Part shown: piece after piece, positions 45,978-54,170 of the stretch | Layout: every line of letters starts with the position of its first letter | How positions within the stretch are numbered: position 1 is the stretch's first letter | DNA from: a bacterium | GTDB lineage: Bacteria; Auribacterota; Tritonobacteria; UBA1439 | Assembly (NCBI GenBank): GCA_028716845.1 | Contig: JAQUPF010000010.1 | Span: 35,549-99,548 of the forward strand | Length of the DNA: 64,000 bases | Direction of reading: 5' to 3' | Program-made: the position numbers and the translations under genes | The notes under the pieces: model-generated | Seen by the model: only the letters and a program-made list of their open reading frames with translations | Told to the model about the DNA's origin: nothing | Database searches by the model: none

Positions 45978-46958
45978 CTACGGGCCGAACTCGCCCGCGC
46001 CCGCCCAGAGGGTGACCCCGAGCGCGAGGAGGACGAAGCCGGAATAGACGAGGGGGAGGCCGGGGTCGCGCACGCACGTGAACCCGCTCCACTGCCAGCC
46101 GACCGGGTCGTACGCCGTCTGGTAGATCCTGTATCCCCCGAACGAGAGCGGGCGGTTGACCTCGATCCGCCCGGCCGCGGCGGGGCGGCCCCCCTCCATG
46201 ATCGTGACCTCCGAGGCGTACGATTTCACCCGCTCGGATCCCCGGTCGAAGAAGACGACGCGCCCCTCGCGCAGCGTGCGGCCGAGGCCGAGCGGCGGGA
46301 ACGCGGGGAAACGCGCGAGGAGCCATCCGCGCTCCGTCTCGCCGCCCGCCCGCACCTCGACCTCCAGCGCCGGATTGTTCGGCTGCGCGCTCTTCGTGAG
46401 GACCTCGCCCCCGTCGCCGATCTTGAAGTCGGGGAGATACCGGAGCGGGCGCACCCGCATGGCGTCCGGGCCCGTCCACTCGCCGAGCCGCACCGGATGG
46501 AGGGCCATCCCCTCCTCGCCCGGCACGCTGATGCCGAGCTCAAGCCGCCCGCCCGGATGGCGCTCCACGGTGAAGCGGTCGAGCCGCAGGGTGAAGCCGG
46601 GCTCGAGGGCCCCGCCGCGCGCGTCCGTGAACGACGCCGTCTCCCGGCCGGGGTAGAGCTGCGCCCGGCCCCGCGCGCCCGCGGCGCCGCCGAGGAACGC
46701 CCCGGCCAGGACGAGGAGGGCGCCGAGGCGGAGGAGCGCGAACCACGGCTCCCGGCGGCCCCGCCGGAGGGAGGCGATCCCGCCGGCGAGGATGTGCAGG
46801 AAGAGGAGGACGCAGAGGGCCGCGAAGGCGCGTGAACCGAAGACGGCCGCCGCGCGGCGGTGGGGGATGAGCGACCCGTACGCCGAGACGGCGGCGATGC
46901 ACCCGAGGAGCAGGGCGGCGGCCCTCGGAGAGGCGCAGAAGCCCACCAGTCGTTTCAT
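45978..46958 (-). CDS. resB: ResB/Ccs1-like cytochrome c biogenesis protein
   Basis: The 326-residue protein has two to three N-terminal helices, a large beta-rich periplasmic domain with SFTDARGGALEPGFTLRLDRF, GRIEVNRPLSFGGYRIYQTAYDP and a C-terminal helix (LVYSGFVLLALGVTLWAG). These match the ResB partner of CcsA. It keeps apocytochrome thiols and heme ready for ligation. The short length resembles the ResB of delta-proteobacterial and related operons. It sits between the cytochrome and ccsA genes. Confidence 0.85.
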   Translation of the reverse strand: MKRLVGFCASPRAAALLLGCIAAVSAYGSLIPHRRAAAVFGSRAFAALCVLLFLHILAGGIASLRRGRREPWFALLRLGALLVLAGAFLGGAAGARGRAQLYPGRETASFTDARGGALEPGFTLRLDRFTVERHPGGRLELGISVPGEEGMALHPVRLGEWTGPDAMRVRPLRYLPDFKIGDGGEVLTKSAQPNNPALEVEVRAGGETERGWLLARFPAFPPLGLGRTLREGRVVFFDRGSERVKSYASEVTIMEGGRPAAAGRIEVNRPLSFGGYRIYQTAYDPVGWQWSGFTCVRDPGLPLVYSGFVLLALGVTLWAGAGEFGP

Positions 46959-47002
46959 GGCGGCGCGGCCCGCCCCCCCCCTCCCGCGGGGAGGCCCGGC
47001 GG

Positions 47003-48397
47003 TCAGAGCTGCCGCATGAAGGCGACCAGGTCCTTCTTCTCCTGCGGCGTCAGCTTCAGGTCGAGGACGAGGTTGAAGAACTCCACGGTGTCCTCGAGCG
47101 TCAGGAGCCGCCCGTCGTGGAGGTAGGGGGGCGAGTCCTTGATCCCGCGGAGGGTGAAGGTCTTGATCGGCCCCTCGGCGCGGATGTACTGGCCGTTGAT
47201 CAGCTGCGGCGCGTAGAACTGCTCGACCTGGAGGTCGTACATGCTGTTGTCCGTGTAGTACGGCGCGGGGTGGCACTCGGCGCAGCGCCCCTTGTCGAAG
47301 AAGACGGCCTCCCCCCTGAGCTCCGACTCGGTGGCCGCGTCCTTCTTCAGCCGGCCGAAGACGTCGAGCTTCGGCGCGGGGGGGAAGTCCAGGAGCGCCT
47401 GGAACTCCGCCATGAAGTGGACCTGGCTCCCGCGCTCGAGGATGTTCGCCCCCTTCTTCGTGGCGATCACCGGGTCGCCGTCGAAGTAGGCTGCCCGCTG
47501 CTCGAACTCCGTGAAGTCCTCGACGCTCTTGAGGGCCCGCTGCGAGCCGAAGAGCCGCTGGATGTTGACGCCGCGGAGCGACGGGGTGTCGAGGCGGCTC
47601 CGGTGGGACTGGGGCCGGATGTCCCCCACGAGGTGCGTGGCGGCGTTCGTGTGCCCGTTCGCGTGGCAGTCGAAGCAGGTCACGCCGAGGCTCGGCGCCT
47701 CCGACTTGCGGTCCTCGGTCGCGTTGAACTGCTGCTGCGGGAACTGGGTCACGAGGAGCCGCAGCCCCTCGAGCTGCTTCGGGTTCAGCAGGCCGTTGAA
47801 GAGCTCGAAGTGGTTGTCGATGGTGACGATCTGTCCCTGCGAGACGTCGCCCATCCCCTTGTGGGTGGTCAGGTACATCGGGGCGGGGAACTCGGGGAGG
47901 AACCACTCCGGCAGGTCGAAGTCCATGTCGAAGCGCTTCAGCCGCGGGAGCTCCTTGAGGACCATGTCGGGGAAGACCATCCCCCCGACCTCGTGGACCG
48001 GGTGGGGGAGGGGAAGGTAGGGGAAGAGGCCCTTCTCCCTGATCTCCTCCGGGGTCATCGCGGCGAGCCTCTCCCAGGTGAGCCCCTCCTTCAGCCGCGC
48101 CGTCGGGCCGACGGGGATCGGCTTCCCGCCGGACATGGTCACCTCGTCGGTGACCTTCCTGGAGAGGTCGTAGCGCGACTGGAGGAGGTCCATGTGCCGC
48201 TTCATGCGCTCCGGCTTCGCGGCGATGTCCTTCCGCATCGTCTCCTCGAACGGCTCCGTGACCACCACCGGCGAGTAGCTCGACTCCCACTTCGGCTCGA
48301 TCGCGGGCCGGCGGGCCTTCTCCGCGGACTGCGCCGCGCCCCACGCGAGGAGCAGAACGGCGCCCATGACGACGGCGGCCTTCCCGAAGCGCTTCAT
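47003..48397 (-). CDS. Exported two-heme c-type cytochrome
   Basis: The 464-residue protein has a signal peptide (AAVVMGAVLLLAWGAAQSA) and two CXXCH heme sites, CFDCH near residue 238 and CAECH near residue 354. The second half, with GEAVFFDKGRCAECHPAPYYTDN, FYAPQL, TFTLRGIKDSPPYLHDGRLLTLEDTVEFFN, resembles the C-terminal part of MauG/di-heme peroxidase-like cytochromes. An AAAGGAGGGGG site precedes the ATG. It is the likely substrate of the ResB-CcsA pair encoded next. Whether it is a peroxidase or an electron carrier is open. Confidence 0.85.
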   Translation of the reverse strand: MKRFGKAAVVMGAVLLLAWGAAQSAEKARRPAIEPKWESSYSPVVVTEPFEETMRKDIAAKPERMKRHMDLLQSRYDLSRKVTDEVTMSGGKPIPVGPTARLKEGLTWERLAAMTPEEIREKGLFPYLPLPHPVHEVGGMVFPDMVLKELPRLKRFDMDFDLPEWFLPEFPAPMYLTTHKGMGDVSQGQIVTIDNHFELFNGLLNPKQLEGLRLLVTQFPQQQFNATEDRKSEAPSLGVTCFDCHANGHTNAATHLVGDIRPQSHRSRLDTPSLRGVNIQRLFGSQRALKSVEDFTEFEQRAAYFDGDPVIATKKGANILERGSQVHFMAEFQALLDFPPAPKLDVFGRLKKDAATESELRGEAVFFDKGRCAECHPAPYYTDNSMYDLQVEQFYAPQLINGQYIRAEGPIKTFTLRGIKDSPPYLHDGRLLTLEDTVEFFNLVLDLKLTPQEKKDLVAFMRQL

Positions 48398-48422
48398 GAC
48401 CCCCTCCTTTCGGACGATCTCG

Positions 48423-49457
48423 TCAATTGACGCAGGCGGCGGGGCGCGCCGCCCCGCCGGCCCGCGGGCGGAATTCTCCGACCGCCTCCTCTATCATCGA
48501 CCGCGCCGCGCGCGCCGCCTCGGCGCGGGTGCGGCGCGTTTCGGTTGCGAGCGCGTCGACGCAGCGTATGGTGAAGAGGGTGACGCCCGGGAGCGACGAA
48601 ACGCGGCGGTCGACGTCCGGCGGGTCGGCGAGATCGATGATGCAGAGCCCCCTGCCGCCCCGGGCCGCCGCGGCGTCCGCCACCGTGCGGTACCCCACGA
48701 CCTCGTGGGGGGCGCCGGTCGCCGTGATGAGGATGTCGGTTTCCCGGAGGGCGCCGGCGAGGCGGTCGAACGGGATGACGCCGGCCGCGCACTGCCCGGC
48801 GACGATGCGCGCGTTCTCCGTCGACCGCGCGGCGAAGGAGATCGCCCGGCACCCCTTCGCGGCGAGGTGGAGACCCGCGAGCTTGCCGACCTGCCCCGCG
48901 CCGAGGATGAGGACGCGCCTGGCGGACAGGTCGCCGTAGGTGTCGAGGAGCAGCCGCACCGCGAGGGAGGCGGCGGAGCAGACGCCGGTGTCGATCCCCG
49001 TTTTCGTCCTGACGCGCCTGGAGACGTTCAGGCCCCTCTGGAAGAGCCGGTTCAGGACGGGGCCCGTGCAGCCGGCGGCGAGGGCGGTCCGGTACGCCTC
49101 CTTCACCTGCGCGACGATCTGCTTCTCGCCGACGATGTTCGACCGGAGGCCGCAGACGACCGAGAAGAGGTGCCGCACCGCGTCCGCGCCCTCGAGGACG
49201 GCTATCCCGGCGGCCGCGTCATCCGGGCCGACGCCGTGCGATCGGCGGAGATAGGCCGCGGGCGCCCCCGCGTCCTCCGCCACCGCGTAGATCTCGAACC
49301 GGAGGCAGGTGGAGAGGATCAGGCACTCGAGGATGCCGGGTGTTTCGAAGAGGGAGAGGTTCTCGCGGGCGAGGTCGTCCTTCGAGACGAAGATGCGGCC
49401 GCCGCGCGAGGGCGCGTCCTTCACGCACTGCGAGAGGCATACGAGGCGATGGGACAT
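48423..49457 (-). CDS. hemA: Glutamyl-tRNA reductase, short
   Basis: First step of C5 tetrapyrrole synthesis: glutamyl-tRNA to glutamate-1-semialdehyde. The catalytic cysteine lies in LSTCLRFEIYAV, where the usual STCNRTE reads STCLRFE (Asn and Thr changed to Leu and Phe). VGEKQIVAQVKEAY, the NADPH site LILGAGQVGKLAG and the STENARIVAG block are present. At 344 residues it lacks most of the usual C-terminal dimerisation domain. ATG 49457 has GGAGG upstream. Heme need of the adjacent cytochrome operon explains the placement. Confidence 0.85.
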   Translation of the reverse strand: MSHRLVCLSQCVKDAPSRGGRIFVSKDDLARENLSLFETPGILECLILSTCLRFEIYAVAEDAGAPAAYLRRSHGVGPDDAAAGIAVLEGADAVRHLFSVVCGLRSNIVGEKQIVAQVKEAYRTALAAGCTGPVLNRLFQRGLNVSRRVRTKTGIDTGVCSAASLAVRLLLDTYGDLSARRVLILGAGQVGKLAGLHLAAKGCRAISFAARSTENARIVAGQCAAGVIPFDRLAGALRETDILITATGAPHEVVGYRTVADAAAARGGRGLCIIDLADPPDVDRRVSSLPGVTLFTIRCVDALATETRRTRAEAARAARSMIEEAVGEFRPRAGGAARPAACVN

Positions 49458-49483
49458 ACGGTGCGCCTCCGCCGCACGTCCTG

Positions 49484-49513
49484 TGCATACCAAAGCGGAG
49501 GGCCCGCTGTCAA
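49484..49513 (-). promoter_or_regulatory. Promoter of the hemA-cytochrome-resB-ccsA operon
   Basis: On the minus strand consensus TTGACA (49508-49513), 18-bp spacer, TATGCA (49484-49489). The start is near 49477, about 20 bases before the ATG. Confidence 0.75.
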
Positions 49514-49543
49514 CAACATATCATCCGCGGCGATTGTGGCGTC

Positions 49544-49572
49544 TTGCCGCGCAGGCTCCCCGCGGCTACAAT
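49544..49572 (+). promoter_or_regulatory. Promoter upstream of the methyltransferase at 49767
   Basis: TTGCCG (49544-49549), 17-bp spacer, TACAAT (49567-49572). The predicted start near 49579 leaves a GC-rich leader of about 190 bases. Confidence 0.65.
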
Positions 49573-49766
49573 GACGCCGGGGTGATGAGGGGGTCGACCG
49601 GCGTGCATCTCCAGGACGTGGCATTGGATCCCCGGCCGGCCGTGGCCGTCACTGAAGGGCTGCCCACAAGACCGCCGCGGTCCCGGCCGGCATGGAGCCG
49701 ACGGGGCGCTCGCCGCCGGGCGGGGGGGGCGGCGCGCGATTGCCGCGGCTCCCCGCGTGGTGCGGC

Positions 49767-50819
49767 ATGAAGGGGCCGGTCTCCCCTCTGTGTCCCACGT
49801 GCCGGTGCGCCTTGCGGAGCGACGGCGGGCGGCTCCGCTGCGTCGGGTGCGGGAGCGTCTTCGAGCTGGACGAGGGGATCCCGGTCCTCCTGCCCCGTTC
49901 CATCGAGCCGTTCAAGCGCGGGGAGATCGAATACCACGATGCGGTGCACGAGTCCTTTGACGGGCTTCACGACATGGACAGCCGCCGCGTGGCCGAGTCC
50001 AAGCGCGGCTACCACCATCGCCTCGCCGCCCTCCCGCGCGGGAGCGTGGTGCTCGACTGCGCCTGCGGGACGGGATGGGATGCGGCGCGTCTGGCGGAGC
50101 GCGGCCTCGCCCTGTGCCTGGGGGACATCTCCCAGGCGATGGTGAAGCGGGCCCGGCGCAGGCTGCGCGAAGGGGGATTGCGCGGCGGGGAGGGAGGGCG
50201 GGCGCGCTGCTTCGTCTTCGATGCCGAATCGATCCCGTTCCCCGACGGGAGCTTCGACGCCGTGCTCATCACCGCGGCACTGCACCACATGCGCTCTCCC
50301 GAGTCCTGCCTCGGGGAGATGGCGCGGGTGTGCAGGCCCGGCGGGACGGTGGTGATCGGTTTCGAGCCGAACGCCTGGCCGTACCGTACCGTGCTGCCGG
50401 CGCGGAGGGCCCTCTCCATCGCCGAGAAGGCGCTGCGGGCGTTCATCCGCTCACCCCTCGGCGCGCTCAGGAAGGCGAGGAGCGTCAGGCGCTCGCCCGG
50501 CGCCCTCCTGGAGGTGCCGGGGAGCGGAGCCGGGCCCCATTCCCCCGGTGATCGCCGGACGGGCGGCTTCGGGAGGCGGCGCCTCCTCCGACTGATCAGG
50601 CAGGCGGGCCTCGTGCCGGTTTCGATCACGCCCGTGTGGTACCTCAGCGGGTTCATCCAGGAATTCGCCGCGCTGGGGAGGTTGCGCGCCCCCTCGGCGC
50701 GTACGGAGGATCTTGTGATCCGCGTGGACCGCCTCCTCTCCCGCGTGCCGATCGTTCGCCGGGCGAACTGGCACTGGAACGTCATCGCCGAGAAGCAATT
50801 CGCAGGACGTTGTGCCTGA
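49767..50819 (+). CDS. Methyltransferase with N-terminal Trm112-like zinc ribbon
   Basis: A 350-residue protein. The N-terminal ribbon (CPTCRC near residue 9, CVGCGSVFELDEGIPVLLP near 27) resembles Trm112-like domains fused to SAM methyltransferases. The catalytic domain has VLDCACGTGWDAARLA, GDISQAMVKRARRRL, FDAVLITAALHHM and RPGGTVVIGFEP. The substrate is unknown. ATG 49767 starts right before the ribbon but has no clear ribosome site; ATG 49692 in the same frame is an alternative. It converges on the GNAT gene. Confidence 0.78.
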   Translation: MKGPVSPLCPTCRCALRSDGGRLRCVGCGSVFELDEGIPVLLPRSIEPFKRGEIEYHDAVHESFDGLHDMDSRRVAESKRGYHHRLAALPRGSVVLDCACGTGWDAARLAERGLALCLGDISQAMVKRARRRLREGGLRGGEGGRARCFVFDAESIPFPDGSFDAVLITAALHHMRSPESCLGEMARVCRPGGTVVIGFEPNAWPYRTVLPARRALSIAEKALRAFIRSPLGALRKARSVRRSPGALLEVPGSGAGPHSPGDRRTGGFGRRRLLRLIRQAGLVPVSITPVWYLSGFIQEFAALGRLRAPSARTEDLVIRVDRLLSRVPIVRRANWHWNVIAEKQFAGRCA

Positions 50820-50854
50820 TCCGCCGCCGCGCAACGTGATCCCGCCCCCGGGAT

Positions 50855-51451
50855 TCATCGAATATGAGGGGACCGGCCGGCGATGTCCCTGCGCATCACG
50901 AGGAGGCCGGCGCCGCCCGTGCTGCACGACGACTCCGCCACGAACCCCTCGGATTCGTAGAGCCGGACGGCGGGCGAATCCCTCCCGACGGCGAGGAGCG
51001 CCCCGTCGAAGCCGTCCCGCTCCGCCTCGGCGAGGATCCGGCGGAGCATCGCCCGGCCCAGCCCCCTCCGCCGCGACGCCGGGTCGGTCGCGAGGAGGAC
51101 GATCTCCATGACGCGCCCCTCGATCGCGGGGCGCCGCGCGTGGGCGAGGTGGAGCGCCTCCCACGCCCTCCGGCCGAGCCGGAGGCGGACGGTGAGCATG
51201 AGCCGGAGCCCCGCCGCGAAGGGCGCCCGCGCGGAGAGGTCGGCGGTGAGGGCGGCGCAGGCGAGCCGGCCGTCCTCGTCCGCCCCGTGGAGCCGCGCCC
51301 CCGGAACCGCACCGTAGTAGTCGAGGATCGCCTTCACGAGGATCCGCGTCCGCCGCCTCCCCTCGACGATCCCCGGCATGAACGGCCGCCCGGCAAACGC
51401 CGCCGTGAACAAATCCAAAGACGTATTATACAACTCACTGCCGCGCTTCAT
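50855..51451 (-). CDS. GNAT-family N-acetyltransferase
   Basis: A 198-residue protein. The acetyl-CoA loop is VLLATDPASRRRGLGRAMLRRIL near residue 122, followed by DSPAVRLYESEGFVAE, which are classic GNAT motifs A and B. The first hundred residues are less conserved. ATG 51451 is preferred because it lies 34 bases after a TATAAT -10; the GTG at 51493 would overlap that element. The substrate is unknown. Confidence 0.8.
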   Translation of the reverse strand: MKRGSELYNTSLDLFTAAFAGRPFMPGIVEGRRRTRILVKAILDYYGAVPGARLHGADEDGRLACAALTADLSARAPFAAGLRLMLTVRLRLGRRAWEALHLAHARRPAIEGRVMEIVLLATDPASRRRGLGRAMLRRILAEAERDGFDGALLAVGRDSPAVRLYESEGFVAESSCSTGGAGLLVMRRDIAGRSPHIR

Positions 51452-51491
51452 GATACATACTATTTCACCCCCGGAGGATTCTTGTGTCACC

Positions 51492-51497
51492 ATTATA
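51492..51497 (-). promoter_or_regulatory. Likely -10 element of the GNAT gene
   Basis: A perfect TATAAT on the minus strand in a locally AT-rich stretch. The best -35 candidate (TTTACA) is only 15 bp away, so the full promoter is uncertain. Confidence 0.45.
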
Positions 51498-51539
51498 ATC
51501 TACATACGCCAATGTAAATGCCCAAATGTACATCCGCGC

Positions 51540-51568
51540 TTGTCGCATCCATTTATTGCCGATAAAAT
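51540..51568 (+). promoter_or_regulatory. Promoter of the secreted PfpI-like gene
   Basis: TTGTCG (51540-51545), 17-bp spacer, TAAAAT (51563-51568). The start is near 51575, about 67 bases before the ATG with its AAGGAGG site. Confidence 0.75.
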
Positions 51569-51641
51569 ACTTTGGAATCATGGAGTTGATTCCCCGGCGG
51601 GGGAGGGATTGAGGGGAGCGGCAAAGGGGAAGGAGGCGGTC

Positions 51642-52283
51642 ATGCGTCATTCGGAATCGGGACACGGCGGCCTGATCCACCGGTTCATCCTGCCCGCGGC
51701 GCTGGCGGTCTGCCTGGTAATGCCGGCCGGCAGGGCCCGCTCCGCGGACGTGGACCTGGCCGGCAAGCGGGTCGCCGTGCTGATCGGCGAGGGATTCCAC
51801 GACGGTGAGACCGTGTTCCCGATCGGCTACCTGGTCAATCGGGGCGCGCAGGTCACGGTGCTCGGGATCGAGCCCGGCCTGCTCAAGGCCTACAACAGCT
51901 CGCTGCGGATGGCGGTGAACCGCCCGGTCTCGAAGGTGGGCCCCGACGACTTCGACGCCCTCATCCTGCCCGGGGGCAAGGGCCCCGCCGTGCTGCGGGA
52001 GAACAAGGCGGCGGTCTCCTTCGTGGAGCGGTTCTTCAAGACGGGGAAGCCCGTGGCGGCGATCTGCCACGGCCCGCAGGTGCTGGTCACCGCCGGCGTC
52101 CTGAAGGGCCGCACGAGCTCCGGCGTCTCCGGGATCAAGGGGGAGATCGAGGCGTGCGGCGCCCGATACGTGGACCGGGAGGTGAACGTCGACGGCAACC
52201 TGATCACCTCGCGCCTGCCGCAGGATCTCCCGGCCTTCAGCAAGGCCGTCGCCGAGGCGCTGGCGGCGGGGCGGACGCCGTAG
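51642..52283 (+). CDS. Exported DJ-1/PfpI superfamily protein
   Basis: A 213-residue protein with a cleavable signal peptide (FILPAALAVCLVMPAGRARS) before a DJ-1/PfpI domain: VAVLIGEGFHDGE holds the expected glutamate, LILPGGKGP the loop, and AICHGPQVL the nucleophilic cysteine with its flanking histidine. DJ-1/PfpI proteins are proteases, glyoxalases or deglycases and mostly cytoplasmic, so export is unusual. The AAGGAGG site fixes the start. A broken HAD phosphatase lies immediately downstream. Confidence 0.87.
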   Translation: MRHSESGHGGLIHRFILPAALAVCLVMPAGRARSADVDLAGKRVAVLIGEGFHDGETVFPIGYLVNRGAQVTVLGIEPGLLKAYNSSLRMAVNRPVSKVGPDDFDALILPGGKGPAVLRENKAAVSFVERFFKTGKPVAAICHGPQVLVTAGVLKGRTSSGVSGIKGEIEACGARYVDREVNVDGNLITSRLPQDLPAFSKAVAEALAAGRTP

Positions 52284-52374
52284 TCGGCCCGCGGGCCACG
52301 GGCGCGAGCGCGATGCATTCGATCCGCACGGCGCGCGGGGCGAACGGATCCTCGCCGCCCCCGGCCGCGGGAGG

Positions 52375-52629
52375 GACAAGCCCGTCAATATCCACAGGGG
52401 CATAGGGAGGAAACCGGTGCTCGCCGTCGGCAACTCCAACGGGGACCTGCACATGCTCAGGTTCGCGGAGAGCGCCGATCGCCCCTCGCTCTCCGTTCTC
52501 ATCCGCCACGACGACCGGGAGCGCGAGTACGAATACGACAAGGGCGCCCGAAGAGTGCTGAAGGCCGCCCGCCAGCGGGGCTGGACGATCGTGAGCATGA
52601 AGGACGACTGGAAGGTCATCTTCCCCTGA
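52375..52629 (+). pseudogene. 5'-truncated HAD-family phosphatase remnant
   Basis: The in-frame peptide DKPVNIHRGIGRKPVLAVGNSNGD, then MLRFAE...RHDDREREYEYDKG...GWTIVSMKDDWKVIFP, matches the C-terminal third of HAD-IB-type phosphatases, including the GNSxGD acidic motif. The first two thirds, with the catalytic DxD nucleophile, are missing; upstream sequence runs into the PfpI-like gene. A GTG at 52417 could restart translation of 70 residues, but no functional phosphatase could result. Probably a deletion or recombination scar. Confidence 0.75.
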
Positions 52630-52738
52630 ACGGGGGGGAGCCCTTCTTCGCGCGCATCGTGCGGGAGGCCGAACCTGCGGCATCAGCGGCTCAGCGGAGT
52701 CGCGCGCTACGCCGTTTCGACGGCAGGGAGGAGATGGC

Positions 52739-53569
52739 ATGACGATCGATGAGCGGTTCCGGGGGAAGGGGTGCGTGGTGACCGGCGCGGCGTCGGGGAT
52801 TGGCTACGCGATCGCCGAGGCGCTCCTGCGGGCGGGCGCGGACGTCGTCCTGGCGGACCGGGACGCGGAGACGCTCGCCGCCGCCGTCGGGGAGCTCGCC
52901 GCCCACGCCGGGCGCGCGCGCGCCGCGCACGTCGACGTGACGATCGGGGAACAGGTGGCCGGGCTGCTCCGGGACGCGGCCGCGCGCCACGGCCGGCTCG
53001 ACTACGTCTTCAACAACGCCGGCATCGGCTGCACGATGCTGATCGGCGACGCGACGCTGGAGCACTGGCGCCGCCTGATCGAGGTCAACCTGTGGGGCGT
53101 CATCTATGGCGTCCACGCCGCGATCCCGATCATGCGCCGCCAGGGCGGGGGGCACATCGTGACCACGTCCTCGATCGCCGGCCTGATTCCCTTCCCGTTC
53201 CAGGCCCTGTACTGCGCGACCAAGTACGCGGTGGTGGGCATGAGCGAGAGCCTTCGATTCGAACTGGCGGACGAGGGCATCCATTTCTCCGTCGTGTGCC
53301 CCGCGGATGTCGCCACCCGGATCTACGGGACGCCGATCATCGGCGAGCGCAGGGAGGTGAAGCCCCCGGCCCACGCGATCTCCGCGGACGAGGCGGCGCG
53401 GGAAATCCTCGCCGGTGTCGCGAACAGGGAGGGGATCATCATCCTGCCCGAATCGGCCAGGCAGATGTGGCTGCAGTACCGGACATCGCAGGAGGCCAGT
53501 GAGACGTTCCTCATGGAGATGGCGAGGCAGCGCCGCGAATCATTCCGCACCACCGGCTCGTACTACTAG
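52739..53569 (+). CDS. Short-chain dehydrogenase/reductase
   Basis: The 276-residue classical SDR has the nucleotide site TGAASGIG near residue 15, NNAG near 92, the catalytic serine in TTSSIAG and the YCATKYA Tyr-Lys pair near 161. GGGAGGAGAT precedes the ATG. The C-terminal tail (QYRTSQEASETFLMEMARQRRESFR) is longer than minimal SDRs. The substrate is not predictable, and the neighbours give no pathway. Confidence 0.88.
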   Translation: MTIDERFRGKGCVVTGAASGIGYAIAEALLRAGADVVLADRDAETLAAAVGELAAHAGRARAAHVDVTIGEQVAGLLRDAAARHGRLDYVFNNAGIGCTMLIGDATLEHWRRLIEVNLWGVIYGVHAAIPIMRRQGGGHIVTTSSIAGLIPFPFQALYCATKYAVVGMSESLRFELADEGIHFSVVCPADVATRIYGTPIIGERREVKPPAHAISADEAAREILAGVANREGIIILPESARQMWLQYRTSQEASETFLMEMARQRRESFRTTGSYY

Positions 53570-53634
53570 GTATCCCGCGTGAGGCGGAGCCCCGTCGACG
53601 CGCGCCGCTCCGGCGGGCTTTCCAGGCGGGTCAG

Positions 53635-54117
53635 ATGATGACGCAACCGGTCAGGGTGTACATCCGGGCGCAGGGGATCATCGCGGCCGTCATCAACATG
53701 GCGCTGAACCCGCTCATCTCGTGGGCGCGCAACCCGCGGATGGAGTATATGTCGCTCGCGGGGGACAACGGCATCCTCGTCGACGCCGCGGCGACCGCGG
53801 TCATCCTGTCCCTGCTGGTCTCGCTCTTCGTCACGGCGGGCGTCCGCCGCGAAGTGAAGGCGGGCCGCCTCGCCGCCGCCTCCGGCCCGACCGGGGGAGG
53901 GGGCCTCCTCCCGCGCCTGCCCCGCGCGGCGTGGGCGCTCGGCCTCGCGATCGGCCTTCTCGTCGCCCTCGCCATCGTTCCTTTCATCCTCGGCCTGTTC
54001 CGTCTCGCGGCTCTCCCCGGCCTCCCCTTCAGGAAGTTCGTCCTCTTGAAGGCCGCGGCCACCGCCCTGCTGGGGTACGCCGTGACGCGCTGGGTGATCA
54101 TCCGTCAATTGGCGTGA
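53635..54117 (+). CDS. Integral membrane protein, unknown function
   Basis: A 160-residue protein with about four hydrophobic segments (IIAAVINMALNPLIS, ILVDAAATAVILSLLVSLFV, AWALGLAIGLLVALAIVPFILGLF, FVLLKAAATALLGYAVTRWV). No family is recognised. Start: ATG 53635 or 53638; the ribosome site is weak. It follows the SDR gene by 65 bases and converges on the TPR membrane protein. Confidence 0.65.
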   Translation: MMTQPVRVYIRAQGIIAAVINMALNPLISWARNPRMEYMSLAGDNGILVDAAATAVILSLLVSLFVTAGVRREVKAGRLAAASGPTGGGGLLPRLPRAAWALGLAIGLLVALAIVPFILGLFRLAALPGLPFRKFVLLKAAATALLGYAVTRWVIIRQLA

Positions 54118-54170
54118 AGGCGCGCCGTCGAACCCGCTGCACATCCGCCCCGCGGGCTGCGCCGGGTGAA

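Noticed and set aside
51378..51641. Upstream in-frame start for the PfpI-like gene
   Set aside because: It would lie before the promoter and hide the signal peptide; AAGGAGG marks ATG 51642.
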